This document shows, piece after piece, positions 55,340 through 64,000 of a DNA stretch of 64,000 bases (position 1 is its first letter; every line of letters starts with the position of its first letter). The notes below the pieces were generated by a model. The model did no database searches, was not told the origin of the DNA, and saw only the letters and a list, made by a program, of their open reading frames with translations. The DNA is from Dryocosmus kuriphilus (Eukaryota; Arthropoda; Insecta; Hymenoptera; Cynipidae), in assembly GCA_038277395.1 (NCBI GenBank), contig CM076196.1, positions 92,008,236 to 92,072,235 on the forward strand, given 5' to 3'. Position numbers and translations under genes: made by a program.

Positions 55340-57660
55340 AAGTTATTTGACGGAGAAAGAGAGCGATTGAAATAATTTGTAGCGAATGTTATCCCCTCAG
55401 GTTCACCTAAAATTAGTTGTACTCACCTTATCAAACATAAAAGTGATGCCCAAGGGCATTTGCCTGTAAAACAAAGGCACTACCGTGTATCTCCTGTGGA
55501 TTTGGGGGCGATGTAGGATGAGGTTGATCGTCTGCCGAAAGAGGAGGTTATCGAACAGTCGAACTTAGAATGGTCGAGCCCTGCTGTTATGGTCAAGTAG
55601 CCTAGCAGTGCGATTACAACTTTTTTGGTACTGAGACGAGGCCTCTTTCTATATAAGGATGAATTAATCGGCCCAGAGTTGTTTCTACATTACTCTGCGT
55701 ACTTAGACGATATTATCATCGTATCGGAAAGCTTTGAGGAACATATATATATTCTGGCTAAGAAGGGCTCTAGATAATGTGGATGACACCGGGCTAATCA
55801 TCAGTCCCGAAAAGACCGTATTCTGTAGGTCTGGATTTCGGTATTTGGGATATCGCGTTATTTTTCGTGGTTTGCAGCCAGATGCGGACCGATTGGCTTC
55901 TATATTAGACTATTATCTAGAACTAAGGAATATTAAGCAATTAAGACGTTTTCTCGGTATGGCTAGTTGGTACCGGCGATTCGTCCAGGGATTCACCACT
56001 GTTTTAGTACAATTAAGCAGGCTTTGACTTCCGCCGCGATTCCATTCTGTCCCGATTTTGAGATTCCGTTCGCTTTGCAAACAAATGCAAGTAGCTGTGT
56101 TCTCGGCGCTGTTTAAAAGCAAGTTATTGACGGCGAGGAACGAGTTATCGCGTTCGCAAGCCGTACGTTGTCAGACGCGGAGCGCAAGTATTCCACGAAC
56201 GAGCAAGGGTGTCTGGCCGTGATCTCCTCTAATCGTAGGTTCCGACATTATTTAGAGGAATTTCATTTTACAGTGAACACAGACCATAGTAACCTAAGGT
56301 GATTTCATAATTGACGTAATCCAGCTGGTCGGTTAGCGCGTTCGTCGCTTCAATTTTCGCACCACGTACCGGATGCGCTTTCACGCATGTACGATGACGA
56401 GGAAGCTATAAATGTATGCGCTGTCGTGGGAATCGAGAACCCCTGGTATCTTCGGAGAATGGAAAACGTTCAAAATTTTGCTAAGACGTATCATGGTTGG
56501 AAAGTTGAGGAAGGAAGGTTGTATTATTTTAGACGAAATCCGTTGATTCAATGGATAATGGAAGATCAAGAAGCATGAAAGTTGGCAGTTCCTCGAGAAA
56601 ATCGTTTTTGTGTGTTTAGGGAGGCCAATAATGGAGCAAAATCGGGCCATCTCGGAATTGAAAGGGCATATGCACGGGTTGCGATGTGATGTTATTGGCC
56701 CGATATTTATCGTGATGTAATTCAGTATGTGAGGGTCTATGATACTTGTCAGCGTACCAAGGTATCTCAAGAGGCACGACCGGGCTTAGTGGGGTCAAGA
56801 GTCGTTGATTAGCCATGGTCGGTGGTATCTATGTATTGTATGGTCATGTATAGACATAGTAAGGCGGGTAACGTGTATATAATTTTCTTCCATGATTAAT
56901 TTTCTAAATTGATTGAATGCAAGGTCTTACATGCGGCCAATGCAAAAAGTGTGGGTGCAGCCCTTGAGGATTTGACAATTTCTCGTTGGCGCAAGCCGGA
57001 GGTGATTCACACTGACAGTGATAATCATGCCCGAGCTGACTCGGTTTTGTGGATTTCACCATTCCACTGGTCCGGCTGAACAGTCTCATGCCAATCCTAC
57101 TGAACGCATGAAACGAGTATTGAAGGAAATGAGTAGGTCATTTGCGGATAATGACAAACGAGAGTGGTACGCCCACTTTCACGAATATAATTTGCATGTA
57201 ATACAATGGTTCACAGTACGACTAAGGTCAGTCCGACTTTTTTTAATTTTGGTAGAGAACCACGTCCTAAGCTTAGTCCATGCAGTTTGGAGAAGGGTCC
57301 CATAGATATCCTAGAACCCGATCGGGACAGTTTGATAAAACGTATTGAAAGATTGCGGGAACTCCAAGGTTTGGTAATATTGCATTTGAAAAATGCACAA
57401 GAGAAACAAACTGGGTATTATAATGAGTAACGCCATAATTTTAAATATCAGGTATGCGATCTAATTCTGAAACTAAGGGTGTACTTATTGTCAAAAGAGA
57501 TGGGTATATCAGCTAAGCTGAATAAGCGCTACCACGGATCAATCCGTATCATGGTGGTGCGGTTGCCGTTAATATACGATTTGGCTAATGATAATGGTAG
57601 GCCTTTGGGTACCTTCCATGTTTAGGATTTGAAGCCATTACACAGGCCTGCTGGGTAGTT
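55340..57660 (+). pseudogene. Ty3/gypsy pol: RT, RNase H and integrase remnants
   Basis: In broken frames: the RT start SGSPKISCTHLIKHK and PVKQRHYRVSPVDLG; a deletion of roughly 130 residues removes RT blocks up to the catalytic motif, which is intact as AYLDDIIIVSESFEEH (55,698). Then IKQLRRFLGMASWYRRFV, an RNase H start with QTNASSCVLGAV (Asn in place of the catalytic Asp) and STNEQGCLAVI. The integrase region shows SGHLGIERAYARV and an Asp-bearing VIHTDSDNHAR block. It ends with an RIMVVRLPLIYDLANDNGRP-type C-terminal domain. Many stops; non-functional. Confidence 0.85.
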
Positions 57661-57786
57661 TCTGGATATTTGGAATGAAGGTTCTGTGTGAGGTTGAGTA
57701 CTTGAATCTCCTTATTTATACCCCTGTCCCTTTTTCTTTTACGTATGAAGTTTGGCATGTCTTGATTCTTTTTCTAGATCTTGATG

Positions 57787-57909
57787 ATGGCCACGGAGTC
57801 CGACGGGAGGTCAGACGGCTCTCCGGGCAGCCCACCACTGTCTGGGGAGAGAGGCCGCACGCCTTACATCCATCCTGAGGATGTTCGCCGAGCTTTGGAT
57901 ATTTTATGA
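57787..57909 (+). pseudogene. second gag-like start (MATESDGRSDGSPGSPP)
   Basis: A clean 40-codon frame with more GC-rich codons than the preceding pol, ending RRALDIL at a TGA. It precedes zinc knuckles by about 0.5 kb and resembles the low-complexity start of a gag protein. Finding a gag start downstream of an integrase is odd for one element and points to nesting. Confidence 0.5.
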
Positions 57910-58312
57910 TCGGTGTTTGGTACCCTGGAAGATAGCGCCCTCGGACCTAGAATTTAACCATTATTGATGGAGGCGGCTCCTGCAAGAGGTCGGCCTCAGA
58001 TCGCTGGGAGTGTGGCAGACCCCAGCACGTCTCTGACTCACGCCTTGAAAGGAGAGTTTACCGTCAAGGTTAAGGGAATTACAATGCCTTCACGCAAGGG
58101 GTCCCTAGGTGTACTGGCTTCTTAAGGTGAGCCTACAGCACTCGAACGAGCCGTTTTTACGTTCTGAAGTACCACCACTACCTGAGTCGAGGACGGAAGG
58201 GACACAGTCGGAACACGACGTGGCCACCGCCATCGTGAATTGTTGCGGTTCCACGGTCTCTGGATGCACTCCGCCGTAGGAACAGGCAGTCTCCGCCACA
58301 TCAGGGAGCCCC

Positions 58313-58669
58313 TGCTTCAATTGTGGCCAGACAGGCCATTGCTGGGAGAAGTGTTTGTGAGACCTAGTTATCTTTTACATCTAATGTGGATTGTGGGGGA
58401 CCCATGAACGCGGCTGCTGTCGAGGAAGAACAGAGCCACTCTCAATGAAGCGGAATAGAGGAGAGACGGAAACATCTTTTCACCAGGAGGTCTGCAACAT
58501 CTCCCGTTACAATTGTAACAGGAAGGGACACATGTGGCCCTGGTGCCCACAGCGGCTGGGTCTTTTTTTTGTGAGGATTGTGGGTAATCGGACCTCCATC
58601 AGCGTAACTGCCGGCTGTTTAAGAAAGGCAAGAGGCGAACGCGTGCTCGTTATTAGAGCATCATCTTGA
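58313..58669 (+). pseudogene. second gag-like zinc-knuckle region downstream of integrase
   Basis: An intact CCHC knuckle CFNCGQTGHCWEKC is at 58,313-58,354. A second, YNCNRKGHMWPWC (58,505-58,546), lacks its first Cys. A basic tail LRKARGERV follows. The knuckles are in different frames. Together with the frame at 57,787 this is the nucleocapsid part of a different gag from the one at 52.4 kb. Confidence 0.65.
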
Positions 58670-58814
58670 CCCAGATCTGCCTCAACTTTTCGTTTGTAAT
58701 TTCTTGCGTCGTCCCTAACTTCATTTCTATCTGTTCTTTAGGTTTGCTCTCTTTCATTTCATGGGTCTCACCCTTGGTTTTACGGCGTGGGTCCGTCTTT
58801 CTTTTGTCCGGAGT

Positions 58815-58917
58815 TATTTGGGATATCGCATTAATGTTCGTGGTTTGCAGCTAGATGCGGAGCGGGTGGCTCCTGTGTTGGGCGCGGTAAATTTCTGCGT
58901 TAAAATCAAGAATTTGT
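58815..58917 (+). pseudogene. short second RT fragment next to the 3' LTR
   Basis: YLGYRINVRGLQLDAERVAP is homologous to the RT segment YLGYRVIFRGLQPDADRLAS at 55,843 but is not a copy of it at the DNA level throughout. It shows that a second gypsy element, mostly deleted, lies between the second gag and the 3' LTR. Confidence 0.7.
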
Positions 58918-58985
58918 GAGACACTGAGCCGTCCTACCCTGGGGATAACTTTATCTATCCATTGTTTACCCTCTGGGCATCTGCT

Positions 58986-58998
58986 AAGAGGGGAGGAG
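58986..58998 (+). promoter_or_regulatory. polypurine tract before the 3' LTR
   Basis: AAGAGGGGAGGAG immediately precedes the first base of LTR homology (58,999), as expected for plus-strand priming. Confidence 0.75.
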
Positions 58999-59940
58999 TT
59001 TTATTTCGTAAACAGTTGCTCTTCTCTTCGCGGAGTCCCTCGCGAGAGTAAAGTCCAGACGGAAATCAACTTCTTTTAAGAACTCTGCAGGTCTTTTCTT
59101 CTTTGTACAGTTATCATTCGTAATTTGTCAAGTTTCTCTGGATGGAATTAGGAGGATCAAATGTTTTTATTTGATCTTTTGTTTTATTTATCTTTTGACG
59201 GATCGAGCCACCGTGGAGGAATGTTGGAGGTTAGATTACAACGTGAGAACGCCATCACCACCATCTGGATGGAGTACACACCAGGCCACGTCCCACGACA
59301 CAGAACGGTCAAGGGGGGTAGCAAGCTGCTGCACAACGTGGATAAAGTATTGATAAGATTCCCATCTTTGAATCGCCTGCGACCGTGAAATACTCGGAGA
59401 TAGTGGCAGTGGAGAAATCTGTCGAGCTTCGAGGAGACACTTTCATCGAGTTACCATCGATTCTCGACAAGCAAGCACTACGCGATCCAACGAGGCGCGA
59501 TGATGGACGCGCAGCAGGACGGAAATCAACTCACGGTGCAATTAGACGTGTTGGGCGGGCATTTTGTGCCGACTCTTATTTCCTAGTTTAAAGTCGTTCC
59601 AGCGGACACGTTCTTCTGATCTTGTAAAGTAGAGTCGTTTAGTGCTTTACGGTTATACTTGCAAGATTATCTGCGTGAACTTCTTGCTCATTTCATTTTA
59701 ACTTCACTGACTTTAATTCTCTTGCATTTCCTTATTTTTAGAAAATTTTTGTTACATGGAAGTGCCACTTGTCTATAATTTATTTCACAGTTAATCAACC
59801 CTCTCTCTCTCTTTGCTTAGTTAATTAGTAATTTTTACTCACGCCATCACCGAAGTTTGGAGCTAAATCAGAACTTTAAAGTGTGCTTTTTATTAAAGTT
59901 TGAATGTATCTTTTTATTTAGTGTATAACGCGGATATTAC
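58999..59940 (+). repeat. 3' LTR of the Ty3/gypsy element
   Basis: Direct-orientation partner of 46,543-47,587. It starts TTTTATTTCGTAAACA after the polypurine tract. Homology fades after TCACGCCA and GAGCTAAATCAGAAC at about 59,875; the end is placed near GGATATTACA. The inter-LTR distance of about 11.4 kb exceeds a normal gypsy element, consistent with insertions inside it. Confidence 0.85.
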
Positions 59941-59944
59941 AGTG

Positions 59945-60400
59945 CGGGTGGCGGTGTCCGTGGCCGAGCCCGATCGAAAATTCACGACGGATTCCGACCG
60001 GGCAGTCGCCTATGGATCTCGCCGCCCTTCTGGTCAGTCTCCTTCTGGCTCGTGAGCCGATGATGCATTTGGGTTGTCGCCAGTCTCTCTTCAAATCGAC
60101 GCTTTATGTTCTGCGCTTGGAAGCCTGTGCTTTATTACATTTGCTGTTGAATTACTTGGACTTTTTCTTTATGTTACGGGCTTTGGACGCCTACGCTTTT
60201 TCACTGCGTATTTCCGAAGCCCATCTTGTGTTGTGCCGGCTCCGCTCAATACATTTAGCAATCTCTCGTAAGTCAAAATGCATACTATTAATTAATTGGT
60301 GCTAGTATTTTATTATGTTTAGCTTTGTTCTCGACGTCCACAACCTAATTCCCTTCCCGGATAGCATCATCGTTAAACCTGGCGCCCAACGCGGGGCGCC
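59945..60400 (+). repeat. LTR-like tail ending at a primer-binding site
   Basis: TGGCGCCCAACGCGGGGC at 60,380-60,397 is a typical insect gypsy primer-binding site. It should directly follow a 5' LTR, so the preceding few hundred bases (frame 60,012-60,305 is featureless) are probably the 3' part of another LTR. No partner LTR or coding follows. Confidence 0.45.
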
Positions 60401-60490
60401 AAATTTAGCTGGGATGCTATACTGTGGAAGGGAAGAGGAAGAGCGACTGTCGAGTATTGGAGGTCTAGCAAGTAAGCGTCAGTAAAATTT

Positions 60491-60569
60491 GACACCGACC
60501 CTGGCAATCGAACCCTTCGCCGCCGGGTCGAAAGCCCAATGTGCTAACCACTGCGCCAACCACGGTGTC
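60491..60569 (-). tRNA. tRNA-Glu(TTC)-like pseudogene or SINE head
   Basis: On the minus strand GACACCG and CGGTGTC form a perfect 7-bp acceptor stem. Box A is TGGCGCAGTGGTTAGCAC and box B GGTTCGATTGCC. The anticodon arm TTGGG-CTTTCGA-CCCGG places TTC at the anticodon. The T stem does not pair and the length is 79 nt, so it is not a normal tRNA gene; a tRNA-derived SINE or tRNA pseudogene fits better. Confidence 0.55.
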
Positions 60570-61604
60570 GATGATGAATTGCATACAGTCAACTCATCAC
60601 CTTACAGCCACATCGCTACCAGTCAAGTCGATCATCGGGGTGAAAAGGGGGAAGCCATCAGACTTTTACCCATGAAATTTCCTATTTTTTCCGACGAGAG
60701 TAGGGGGCACAATTTGAGAAAAGCACTTTACATCCACTCCAAAACTTGAAACACTCTAACTATTGTGCTTGCCGTATACCTTTTACCTCGCCATATTTCC
60801 GATTTTGATATGCTATAGGATTGATGTGATTTTTCCATGTGTGCCATTACTCGATTTCGATGTTGTATAATTTCTTATATTGTACTATGATTTCCGACTT
60901 TGTATCATGCTATATTTATGATGTTTGCGGTACTGAAATTGAATTGATTAATAGGATGTGTAAATTTTTATGCTTAAAAATTTTGATGTGATTTTAAAAG
61001 TGAAAACTTGTGAAATGTGAGGAAAAATCAAAGAGGACGTGAAAAAAAAAAACCAAGTTTGTAACGTTTCGATAAATAGGGAAATTTTAGAGTCGCGCAG
61101 GATATTAAAGGTAAAAATTAAAAGGGTGTGAAAATGGATGGAAAGGTTTAGAAACCAGGGAAAATTCAGAAGCCGAAAAGAAGTGAAATTATAGTCAGAA
61201 GTTGAATTGAAAGTTTCATATCGCCGTGCGTATCAAGATATTTCAACGCACGGGAAGGCTTCAAGCGTCAGCGGTCGAACATACCGAGGTCGCGAAAGTC
61301 ACGCGACGGATCTGGGGAAAATTAGACCGGGGAACGAAAATGAACATATTTTCGAGCTCGGCATAATTCTTGTATATTAGTTTATACTCCCTCCCTTTTA
61401 CGGGTTTTGAGAGCCTTACAGAACAATTCGAAGCAAATTTTACAACTTCCTTAGTCCCTCAAAATCGCCCTGTGTCCCCTAGGCAATATTGCCCCTCGAC
61501 ACGAAGTATCTTCCCCAAAAGATCACAGGCCTCTTTATGACGGGACCTACAGTTTAACGTGGGTTCCAAATCACGAGAGCCACGGTAGAAGTACATAGAA
61601 AATT

Positions 61605-61682
61605 CCTTGGTACTCGGCTCAGGAGTAGAACCCTGGACTTCTTGCTTAGAAGGCCGAAGCGCTACCACCTGAGCCACCAAGG
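61605..61682 (-). repeat. tRNA-derived SINE head, Arg(TCT)-like
   Basis: On the minus strand CCTTGGT and ACCAAGG form a perfect 7-bp acceptor stem 78 nt apart. Box A is TGGCTCAGGTGGTAGCGC and box B GGTTCTACTCC. The anticodon loop CTTCTAA would give TCT. Box B differs from the consensus (TCTA for TCGA). Minus-strand sequence to about 61,400 could be the SINE body. Confidence 0.6.
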
Positions 61683-61828
61683 CTCTTGAGCTTGGTATAA
61701 TTAACTTTATATTTGGAATTCAGATTAAAAATTTTATGTGAGAAATCATCGTATGAAAGGTATACAAGGTGTCTAAAACTAAAAGATATTTACACGGTAT
61801 GATTATAACAGAATCGGGTCGAGTTATA

Positions 61829-63142
61829 CGAGGTGTGTTCAAAAAGTGAGGTGAGTTTTCAAATTTCGCGGGCTACGTACATTCGACTCAATTTTTTGTT
61901 ATTTTATATTGGTACACTTGTCCCGCATATATGTGCACAGTTACAAATGTATAGGATTCTTAGTTTTTTTGTGAGAGGCATAATGGTTAAAATTTTTTGA
62001 TGTCATCTTCAATTTTCTGCTGTCGAAAAAAATGGATCAGGGAACTTGCATCAAATTGTGTGTAAAAAATATAATTACGTGCTCCAAAACACTTTAAATG
62101 TTGACAGTGGCGTACGGAGAGTCTAGTTTGCGCAAAAAAATGTTTATAAGTGGTACAAGCTCTTCCAAGAAGGCCGAGAAGACACGAATGACCAATCTCG
62201 CTCTAGACGCCCCAGCAAGTCAATATATGATAAAAGCGTCGAAGAAGTGAAGAATATGGTGTTGGGGAATCATCGAACCACTGCTAGAGAAGTTGCTAAA
62301 GACGTCGGCATCACGTTTGGCTCGTGCCATGCAATTTTTTCCTATGGTTTGGGCACGAAACTTGCGGCAGCGAAATTTGTTCCGAAACTGCTTAATTTTG
62401 ACCAAAAGAACCGTCGAATGAGCGTCGCTCAAGAGCTGTTAAATGACATCAAAAATGTCCCTGATATGCTCAAAAGGATTATACCTGGTAACGAATCATG
62501 AGTATATGGTTATGACGTCGACACCAAAGCCCAATCGTCCCAATGGAAGACCCCGCAAGAGCCAAGACTGAAGAAAGCACGTCAAGTTCGATCAAATGTC
62601 AAGGTTTTGCTCACTGTTTTCTTCGATTACCGTGGTGTAGTACATCAAGAGAGCTTACCGCAATGTCGCACGGTCAATAAGGAGTATAACCTTGAAGTTA
62701 TGCGCCTTTTGCGAGAAGCAATATGTCAAAAACATCCGGAATTGTGGAAAAACGATTCATGGCTTTTGCATCACGACAATGCACCTGCTCACTCATCGTT
62801 GCTTTTGCGTGACTTTTTGGCCAAAAACAAAACCACAATCATGCCTCAGCACCACATTCACCGGACTTAGCCCTGCGACTTTTTCCTGTTCCCAAAACTG
62901 AAGAGACCCATGAAAGGGCGGAGATTTGCAACGATTGAGGAGATAAAGAATGCATCGTTGGAAGAACTCAAGGTTATACCAAAAAGTGCTTCTCAGAAGC
63001 GCTTCGAGGATTGAAAAAAGCGTTTGCATAAGTGTGTTGTATCAGAAGGGGGTTACTTTGAAGGGGACAACATAATAATTGATGAATAAATAAATATTTA
63101 TTCTTAAAAATTAAAAGTCACCTTACTTTTCGAACACACCTC

Positions 63143-63143
<1 letters not shown>
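61829..63143 (+). mobile_element. mariner element with both TIRs and TA on each side
   Basis: The left end CGAGGTGTGTTCAAAAAGTG and the reverse-complemented right end CGAGGTGTGTTCGAAAAGTA match over more than 30 bp. TA lies at 61,827-828 and 63,144-145. Length 1,315 bp. This is a different mariner subfamily from the element at 21,319, judged by its TIR and transposase. Confidence 0.93.
62032..63089 (+). pseudogene. mariner transposase, frameshifted
   Basis: Likely start ATG at 62,032; the N-terminal third is broken into several frames (WYKLFQEGREDTND-type sequence at 62,150). A clean stretch follows from 62,247: NMVLGNHRTTAREVAKDVGI, NRRMSVAQELLNDI, a stop at 62,499, then VLLTVFFDYRGVVHQESLP, DSWLLHHDNAPAHSS (second catalytic Asp), LAKNKTTIMPQHH, a stop where 'SPDLAPCD' lies in part out of frame, CDFFLFPKLKRPMKG (third Asp) and VSEGGYFEGD near the end. 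The first Asp (TGDE block) falls in the broken part near 62,505. At least three stops or frameshifts. Confidence 0.88.
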
Positions 63144-63145
<2 letters not shown>

Positions 63146-63179
<34 letters not shown>

Positions 63180-63195
63180 ATATATATATATAAAA
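63146..63195. repeat. (TA)n microsatellite at the mariner right end
   Basis: AT-dinucleotide array immediately beyond the TA duplication, interrupted once by CC. Parallels the array beside the mariner end at 203-279. Confidence 0.95.
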
Positions 63196-63199
63196 TTGA

Positions 63200-64000
63200 A
63201 TCTAACGAATTGTGTTGATATTTATAGAAATATATACCCCTTAAATGATCACTATCAAAATTTACACGCACGTGCGTGATTTATCAAGGAAGTTCATAGA
63301 CGTATTCCGAGCCTCGACATTTCTTACATTATTTTTAGATGAAAATACGTCGCTGATTTCGCACCGATTTGGTGACTGCTTTCACTGCCTTTGACCGTAA
63401 GAGCGTCTGCTTGTTTCAAATCACAACATAAGTAACATAACCTCATTCAATTGTTGTCATTCCTTACAAGTTCAATTATCGCTTCCCAAATAGCGCAGGT
63501 CATCCCGGGTGAATAGATTTCACGTAACAAAATTTTATCGTTCTATCCATTTGCACGAAAATTTAATTTTTGTGCAACAATTTCAACATTCAAATGTCAA
63601 CTTATTATTTACTGCAATTCATATGAAGGTAAGTTTTTCTTCTAATATTTTCTGTACATTTCCTTTTTGCTTTTTTTAACACAAAATAACAAAGGACCTT
63701 GCAACAAATATATTGGAAAATTTCCTTCTTTGGATTTGGCTGAAACTTGGTAAATATGTAGATTATAAGGGTCTAATGAAAAATCCGAGGGAAAAAGTTA
63801 AGAAAAATGTACACGTTTTGCGCTATACGATGCCAAGTGTTCAATTTTGGAAAAACAATGAATCCCTATATATGCTTGAAGGGAAAAGAAGACGGCAGAC
63901 CGAGGTCAGTACCAAATACAAGTTTGATAATAATGCATGTTGCGCGCAACCCAAAACTGCTGAACGCTAAATGCTCAAGATTTGAATTTAATAAAACGTC
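63200..64000. other. intronic stretch at the right edge
   Basis: No gene is recognised. Frame 63,713-63,970 (85 codons) has no known domain. An ATG AAG|GTAAGT at about 63,624 resembles a splice donor but is not supported by any upstream or downstream coding I can identify. Confidence 0.4.

Larger units (their letters stand above)
26591..64000 (+). other. Ca-alpha1T: intron following domain IV S2 (at least 37.4 kb, right end not in window)
   Basis: Opens with GTAAGTG. No sequence resembling the S3, S4, pore loop or S6 of domain IV was recognised in any frame up to the window edge. A very short exon could have been missed. Confidence 0.7.

Noticed and set aside
60491..60569. Functional tRNA-Glu gene
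   Set aside because: Perfect acceptor stem and good boxes, but the T stem does not pair and the length is 79 nt; tRNA pseudogene or SINE head is more likely.
63600..63970. Start of a gene with ATG and GTAAGT near 63,624 and an 85-codon ORF
   Set aside because: Isolated donor-like word; the ORF has no recognised domain and no connecting exon.
1..64000. CRISPR array, bacterial operon or ribosomal RNA
   Set aside because: No regularly spaced repeat-spacer structure, no compact coding and no rRNA signature; short tandem repeats present are minisatellites, and R1 here is outside rDNA.

Overview
The window is AT-rich, intron-rich animal DNA, almost certainly from an insect. Two exons of one host gene are visible on the + strand, at 347-539 and 26,329-26,590. 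They encode the end of domain III S6, the III-IV linker and domain IV S1-S2 of a T-type (low-voltage-activated) calcium channel alpha-1 subunit, the orthologue of Drosophila Ca-alpha1T. Both junctions carry GT/AG signals and the reading phase (1) is preserved across the join. The first intron is therefore about 25.8 kb, and the next one runs past the window end (at least 37.4 kb). I saw no other channel exon. Everything else is intron, filled with decayed mobile elements.

Intron 1 (540-26,328), left to right: a hAT-like end with degenerate subrepeats next to a 159-bp MITE; a G-rich RGG-type repeat tract; a non-LTR reverse transcriptase fragment; a minus-strand BEL/Pao gag with a possible LTR; a nearly full-length but broken R1-clade LINE; a nearly complete P-superfamily transposase gene (THAP domain, six exons with compatible splice phases); a 4.7-kb foldback structure with GC-rich palindromes; a mariner with both ends, inserted in a tRNA-like/SINE sequence; and two copies of a long non-coding repeat.

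Intron 2 (26,591-64,000): a Ty3/gypsy LTR-like stretch and gag; remnants of two widespread coding families that I cannot classify, one with a DDE-like motif order; a TTAA-flanked 0.9-kb TIR element; two Penelope-like elements in head-to-head orientation, each with a hammerhead-like motif at its 3' end; a Merlin element with about 270-bp terminal inverted repeats and two minisatellites, inserted in one of those Penelope copies; a large nested Ty3/gypsy region bracketed by about 1-kb LTRs with PBS and polypurine tract; two tRNA-like/SINE heads; and a third mariner bounded by TIRs and TA.

No element looks autonomous: every transposase or polyprotein carries stops or frameshifts. The value of the window is in the nesting order, the retained introns of the P-like gene, the Penelope hammerhead motifs, the Merlin architecture and the unclassified remnants. 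Family names come from recognising motifs by eye; no database search was run.
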